Of a stretch of 8,326 nucleotides of DNA, positions 5,990 to 8,326 are shown piece by piece. The number at the start of each line of letters is the position of its first letter. Positions within the stretch are counted from its first letter, which is position 1. Source of the DNA: Mogibacterium sp. (GTDB lineage: Bacteria; Bacillota; Clostridia; Peptostreptococcales; Anaerovoracaceae); assembly GCA_016775335.1 (NCBI GenBank), contig JAEUGJ010000008.1, positions 1-8,326 on the forward strand, given 5' to 3'. A program made the position numbers and the translations under genes. A model generated the notes under the pieces. That model saw only the letters and a list, made by a program, of their open reading frames with translations, had not been told where the DNA came from and ran no database searches.

Positions 5990-6692
5990 AATATGAAATT
6001 GTCTCGTCTGATGGGAACCAGTGCTGCGTATTGGCTGAATCTGCAGCAAGCTTACGATGCATTGATTGTGGAATTCAAGTCCGATCAGGAACTGGAACAG
6101 GAGCGGGTGGTGTTCGAAAAAATTGATTATAAGTACTTTCGAAACAATTATATGCTGCCGGATCTTCCAAGAAAGATTGATGAACAAATTGAACGTATAC
6201 GTAGATTTTTGGATATCGCAACGCTGACTGTTCTTAAGAGACCGGATATGGCGGCTAGATTCAGAAGCAGTTCGGAGAATTTGACCGACGAATATTTCGG
6301 GCTCCAGGATAAACGGAGCGACCAAAAAAGTCGGTGATAACATCGTATTGATGGTGAATGACAGGAGGTTGTATGCAGATTCATTTTGGTTTACGCTATT
6401 TCATGAAATCGGACATATACTAAGTGGTGATTATGGTGTTTCTTTTGACATGGAAATTGGCGAAAACGAAAAGCTGGCCGATGAATATGCAAGAGATCGA
6501 TTAATTCCGTCACAGCAGTACGATGAATTTATTTCTCACCAGATTTTCTCTCCGCAGTCAATTAAAGATTTTTCAAAAAGAATTCACCGAGATCCCGGCA
6601 TTGTGTTGGGAAGGCTGCAAAAGGATGGCATAGTGGGGTATAATGATGCAAAGATGAATGCACTCAAGACACAATACAAATTACGTTCGTAA
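5990..6692 (+). pseudogene. Decayed XRE/HigA-ImmA/IrrE (zinc peptidase) protein
   Basis: Two reading frames hold parts of one protein. Frame one (from 5993, about 98 residues to 6290) begins MKLSRLMGTSAAYWLNLQQAY, the end of a HigA-type helix-turn-helix domain, and continues with EKIDYKYFRNNY and PDLPRKIDEQI. An in-frame stop at 5978-5980 and loss of similarity show that the N-terminal DNA-binding helices are missing. Frame two (from about 6291 to the stop at 6690-6692) reads NISGSRINGATKKVGDNIV and then LYADSFWFTLFHEIGHI. It carries an intact HEIGH zinc-binding motif and a RDPGIVLGRLQKDGIV C-terminal signature of ImmA/IrrE (DUF955) proteins. From memory of the family, roughly 100 residues normally lie between the two parts, so an internal deletion with frameshift near 6282-6296 is inferred. 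The stretch is visibly more AT-rich than its neighbours, suggesting acquisition. No partner toxin gene is seen. Confidence 0.85.
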
Positions 6693-6719
6693 TCAGAGTC
6701 AAAGAAAGGATGGTGCCCT

Positions 6720-7394
6720 ATGTCCATTTGCAAAAAAGAAGAAGTCCAATGTCCGGTCTGCGGAACTACCGGTGAGTTTGAAATGTGGACGAGCCTGAAT
6801 ACCCAGCTGAATCCGGAGAAGAAAGAGCAGCTCCTGAGCGGAGCACTGTTTCAATACATCTGCCCCCACTGCGGGAAGTCCTTCAACATCGATTATCCGA
6901 TGCTTTACCACCAGATGGAGGATCAGATCATGATCTATTACGTGGTGCAGGAAGAGGATATCCAAATGGTGGAAGAACAATTTCGAGGTGAATTCGGAGG
7001 TGCGGAAACCGAGATTACGAAGGTACTGAAGGAAGATATGAATTCGTACTTGTACCGCATCGTGGGTTCTCAGCGAGAATTGATGGAAAAAATAAGAATT
7101 TTCGATGCCGGCAAGGACGACCGAGTTGTCGAGCTGGTGAAGCGCATCATCAGCGATGCGGTTGCAGACAAAAATCCGGAACAGGGGGATGTCAACCTCT
7201 ACTACTTGGAAGAAGAGGGAGAATCCCTGTTTGTTGCTGTGAATTCCAAAGGCGTCCTTGGCACCGTGCCGATTCCGAACGGTATGTACGAGGATATGGC
7301 AGAGGGGCTGCGGGAAAAATTACCGGACCTTCGAAGCCGCAGCGAGTTCCGGATCGATCGGGACTGGGCCTCAAAGGCACTGGGACTGGAATAA
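6720..7394 (+). CDS. CpXC-domain protein
   Basis: A 224-residue soluble protein. The N-terminal half contains two CPxC pairs, CPVC (11-14) and CPHC (48-51), which probably bind one zinc ion. This spacing is the mark of the uncharacterised CpXC family. The segment after it (about 60-130) is rich in charged residues and contains MLYHQMEDQIMIYYV, typical of the family. The second half (about 135-224) is an acidic alpha/beta-like region with DVNLYYLEEEGESLFV and no catalytic motif I can recognise. AAAGGA (6705-6710) with nine-base spacing supports the start. It begins 27 bp after the HigA-ImmA remnant and has no obvious promoter of its own in the gap. The 18-bp hairpin at 7414-7462 lies 19 bp after the stop and may serve as terminator. 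Confidence 0.85.
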   Translation: MSICKKEEVQCPVCGTTGEFEMWTSLNTQLNPEKKEQLLSGALFQYICPHCGKSFNIDYPMLYHQMEDQIMIYYVVQEEDIQMVEEQFRGEFGGAETEITKVLKEDMNSYLYRIVGSQRELMEKIRIFDAGKDDRVVELVKRIISDAVADKNPEQGDVNLYYLEEEGESLFVAVNSKGVLGTVPIPNGMYEDMAEGLREKLPDLRSRSEFRIDRDWASKALGLE

Positions 7395-7413
7395 CCGATT
7401 CATGAAAGCGGAC

Positions 7414-7462
7414 GGAAATTGACGACGGAACACCCCATCCCGCCGTTCCGTCGTCAATTTCC
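7414..7462. repeat. TTGACG-family hairpin 5
   Basis: Longest of the family: a perfect 18-bp inverted repeat GGAAATTGACGACGGAAC (7414-7431) / GTTCCGTCGTCAATTTCC (7445-7462) with a 13-nt loop. It follows the CpXC stop codon closely but has no long T tract. Confidence 0.9.
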
Positions 7463-7605
7463 CCGCGGCCGCCGGGTAGATTAGAGTCAAATGCCGGGGT
7501 GGAAGGCGGGATAAAGTCTCGGAAGCAGGAAATTCAAGCCGGAAGAAGTGATTTTTCTGCCAGGGCAGAACTTAAATTCGATGAAATATTTGGAAGAAAA
7601 GTTAG

Positions 7606-7651
7606 ATTGACGACAGACTGCCGGAAAGGGAGGGTCTGTCGTCAATTTTTT
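7606..7651. repeat. TTGACG-family hairpin 6, with T tract
   Basis: Perfect 13-bp inverted repeat ATTGACGACAGAC (7606-7618) / GTCTGTCGTCAAT (7634-7646) with a 15-nt loop. Six T residues follow (7646-7651), so it also fits a rho-independent terminator. The 143 bp between hairpins 5 and 6 holds no recognisable gene. Confidence 0.88.
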
Positions 7652-7696
7652 GTGGTGCCGAATGCAGATTGGAGCAGGCGGCACGAGGAGATGATT

Positions 7697-7743
7697 AGAA
7701 TTGACGACGAAAGGGACCAGCGCGGGCGTTCGTCGTCAATTCT
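7697..7743. repeat. TTGACG-family hairpin 7
   Basis: Perfect 15-bp inverted repeat AGAATTGACGACGAA (7697-7711) / TTCGTCGTCAATTCT (7729-7743) with a 17-nt loop, then a short pyrimidine tract (TTTTCCTC). Confidence 0.9.
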
Positions 7744-7767
7744 TTTCCTCTTGGGATTATAATGATG

Positions 7768-7869
7768 GAAAAGTGATGCATGGAACAGAAAATCGGGTGC
7801 TCATGCATCAACCCCGGAACCGGAGTTGATGCATGAGGCGGAAAAACAAGGGTCCATGCATCACTTTTC
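7768..7869. repeat. Two-tier GATGCAT palindrome, copy 1
   Basis: An outer perfect 17-bp inverted repeat, GAAAAGTGATGCATGGA (7768-7784) / TCCATGCATCACTTTTC (7853-7869), encloses a symmetric 16 x 16-nt internal loop. An inner perfect 12-bp stem follows, TCATGCATCAAC (7801-7812) / GTTGATGCATGA (7825-7836). The 12-nt tip contains CCGGAACCGG, which can pair again. Because each arm contains ATGCAT, two neighbouring hairpins (7774-7810 and 7826-7863) are an alternative fold. Confidence 0.9.
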
Positions 7870-7917
7870 ATCTGAACGCGGCCCGACTTCAATCCGGGCC
7901 GCCGTTGCAAATCTGAA

Positions 7918-7960
7918 AATTGATGCAGGATCGCTGAAAAATGATATTCCTGCATCAATT
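7918..7960. repeat. TTGATG hairpin linking the two families
   Basis: Perfect 13-bp inverted repeat AATTGATGCAGGA (7918-7930) / TCCTGCATCAATT (7948-7960) with a 17-nt loop. Its size and loop match the TTGACG hairpins, while TTGATGCA matches the GATGCAT elements on either side. A GC hairpin CGGCCCG (7879-7885) / CGGGCCG (7895-7901) precedes it. Confidence 0.85.
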
Positions 7961-8011
7961 GGTTCGCCGCCGTCGAGCAAATTAAAGAATCGATGTCCGG
8001 CGGCGATGTAG

Positions 8012-8110
8012 GAAGTGATGCATGGAACAGAAAATCGGGGGCTCATGCATCAACTTTGGAACCAGCGTTGATGCATAAGGCGGAAAAACAAGGTGCCATG
8101 CATCACTTTC
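8012..8110. repeat. Two-tier GATGCAT palindrome, copy 2
   Basis: A close direct repeat of the element at 7768-7869, offset by 242 bp. The outer stem is AAGTGATGCATGG (8013-8025) / CCATGCATCACTT (8096-8108). The inner stem is ATGCATCAAC (8045-8054) / GTTGATGCAT (8067-8076) with a 12-nt loop. Compared with copy 1, the outer stem is shorter by four pairs and the inner one by two. Confidence 0.88.
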
Positions 8111-8116
8111 ATCTGA

Positions 8117-8326
8117 ATCCGGCCCGGCGGAGCCCTCCTCACCGCGGCCAGCGGCCCATCCGGCCCGGCAGCGCCCTTATGTCCCGCGGCCGGCGGCCCA
8201 TCCGGCCCGGCGGAGCCCCTTTGTCCCGCGGCCAGCGGCTCACCCGGCCCGCCAGCGGCTCACCCGGCCCGCCAACGGCCCCTCCGGCCCGGCAACGGTC
8301 AAACCGGCCCGCCAGCGGCCCTATGT
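8117..8326. repeat. GC-rich tandem repeat with 42-bp and 20-bp periods
   Basis: Units anchored on (A/C)YCCGGCCCG start at 8117, 8158 and 8200 (41-42 bp apart). They then start at 8242, 8262, 8282 and 8302 (20 bp apart), and the array continues past the window end. The long unit looks like a 20-mer joined to a related CCCGCGGCCAGCGGC segment, and the short unit is the 20-mer alone. It begins directly after the second GATGCAT element. No coding signal is seen. Confidence 0.88.

Noticed and set aside
7735..7763. Promoter with TATAAT at 7758-7763
   Set aside because: The -35 position (GTCAAT) lies inside a hairpin arm and is poor, and no gene follows.

Overview
The window looks like a moderately GC-rich chromosome segment of a Bacillota bacterium, most likely class Clostridia. 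The signs are strong AGGAGG-type ribosome binding sites, a textbook sigma-A promoter, a CpXC-domain protein, a HigA/ImmA-type remnant and small polytopic membrane proteins of a clostridial kind. Genus cannot be fixed from the sequence alone. All supported genes are on the + strand.

Layout. (1) 1-349: almost four copies of a GC-rich 96-bp tandem repeat that folds on itself. (2) 388-2719: an MFS transporter, a GNAT acetyltransferase and a flavodoxin-like FMN protein, followed by a long hairpin (2743-2800). (3) 2801-3767: about 1 kb without a gene. It holds a DnaA-box-like cluster, four hairpins of a TTGACG/CGTCAA family and a duplicated block of GATGCAT palindromes. (4) 3768-5886: a TetR-family regulator with a consensus promoter, then two uncharacterised membrane proteins (147 and 223 aa). 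The same 13-bp palindrome, TGAACAT(C/T)GTTCA, overlaps the -10 box in front of tetR and in front of the membrane genes. This points to an autoregulated TetR that also controls its downstream neighbours. (5) 5911-5959: a clear terminator. (6) 5990-6692: a decayed, visibly more AT-rich XRE/HigA-ImmA/IrrE gene that lost its helix-turn-helix end and an internal block. (7) 6720-7394: a CpXC-domain protein. (8) 7395-8110: a second gene-free array, again TTGACG hairpins first and GATGCAT elements second. (9) 8117-8326: a GC-rich tandem repeat with 41-42 bp and 20 bp periods that runs off the window.

The most unusual content is the repeat DNA. Seven hairpins share an outer (A)TTGACG...CGTCAA(T) stem, but each has a different inner stem and the two arms always change together. 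An eighth hairpin, with TTGATG, links them to the GATGCAT family, which builds two-tier palindromes of about 100 bp. Both families occur in the same order in two intergenic arrays about 4.5 kb apart. I do not recognise this arrangement as a named repeat class.
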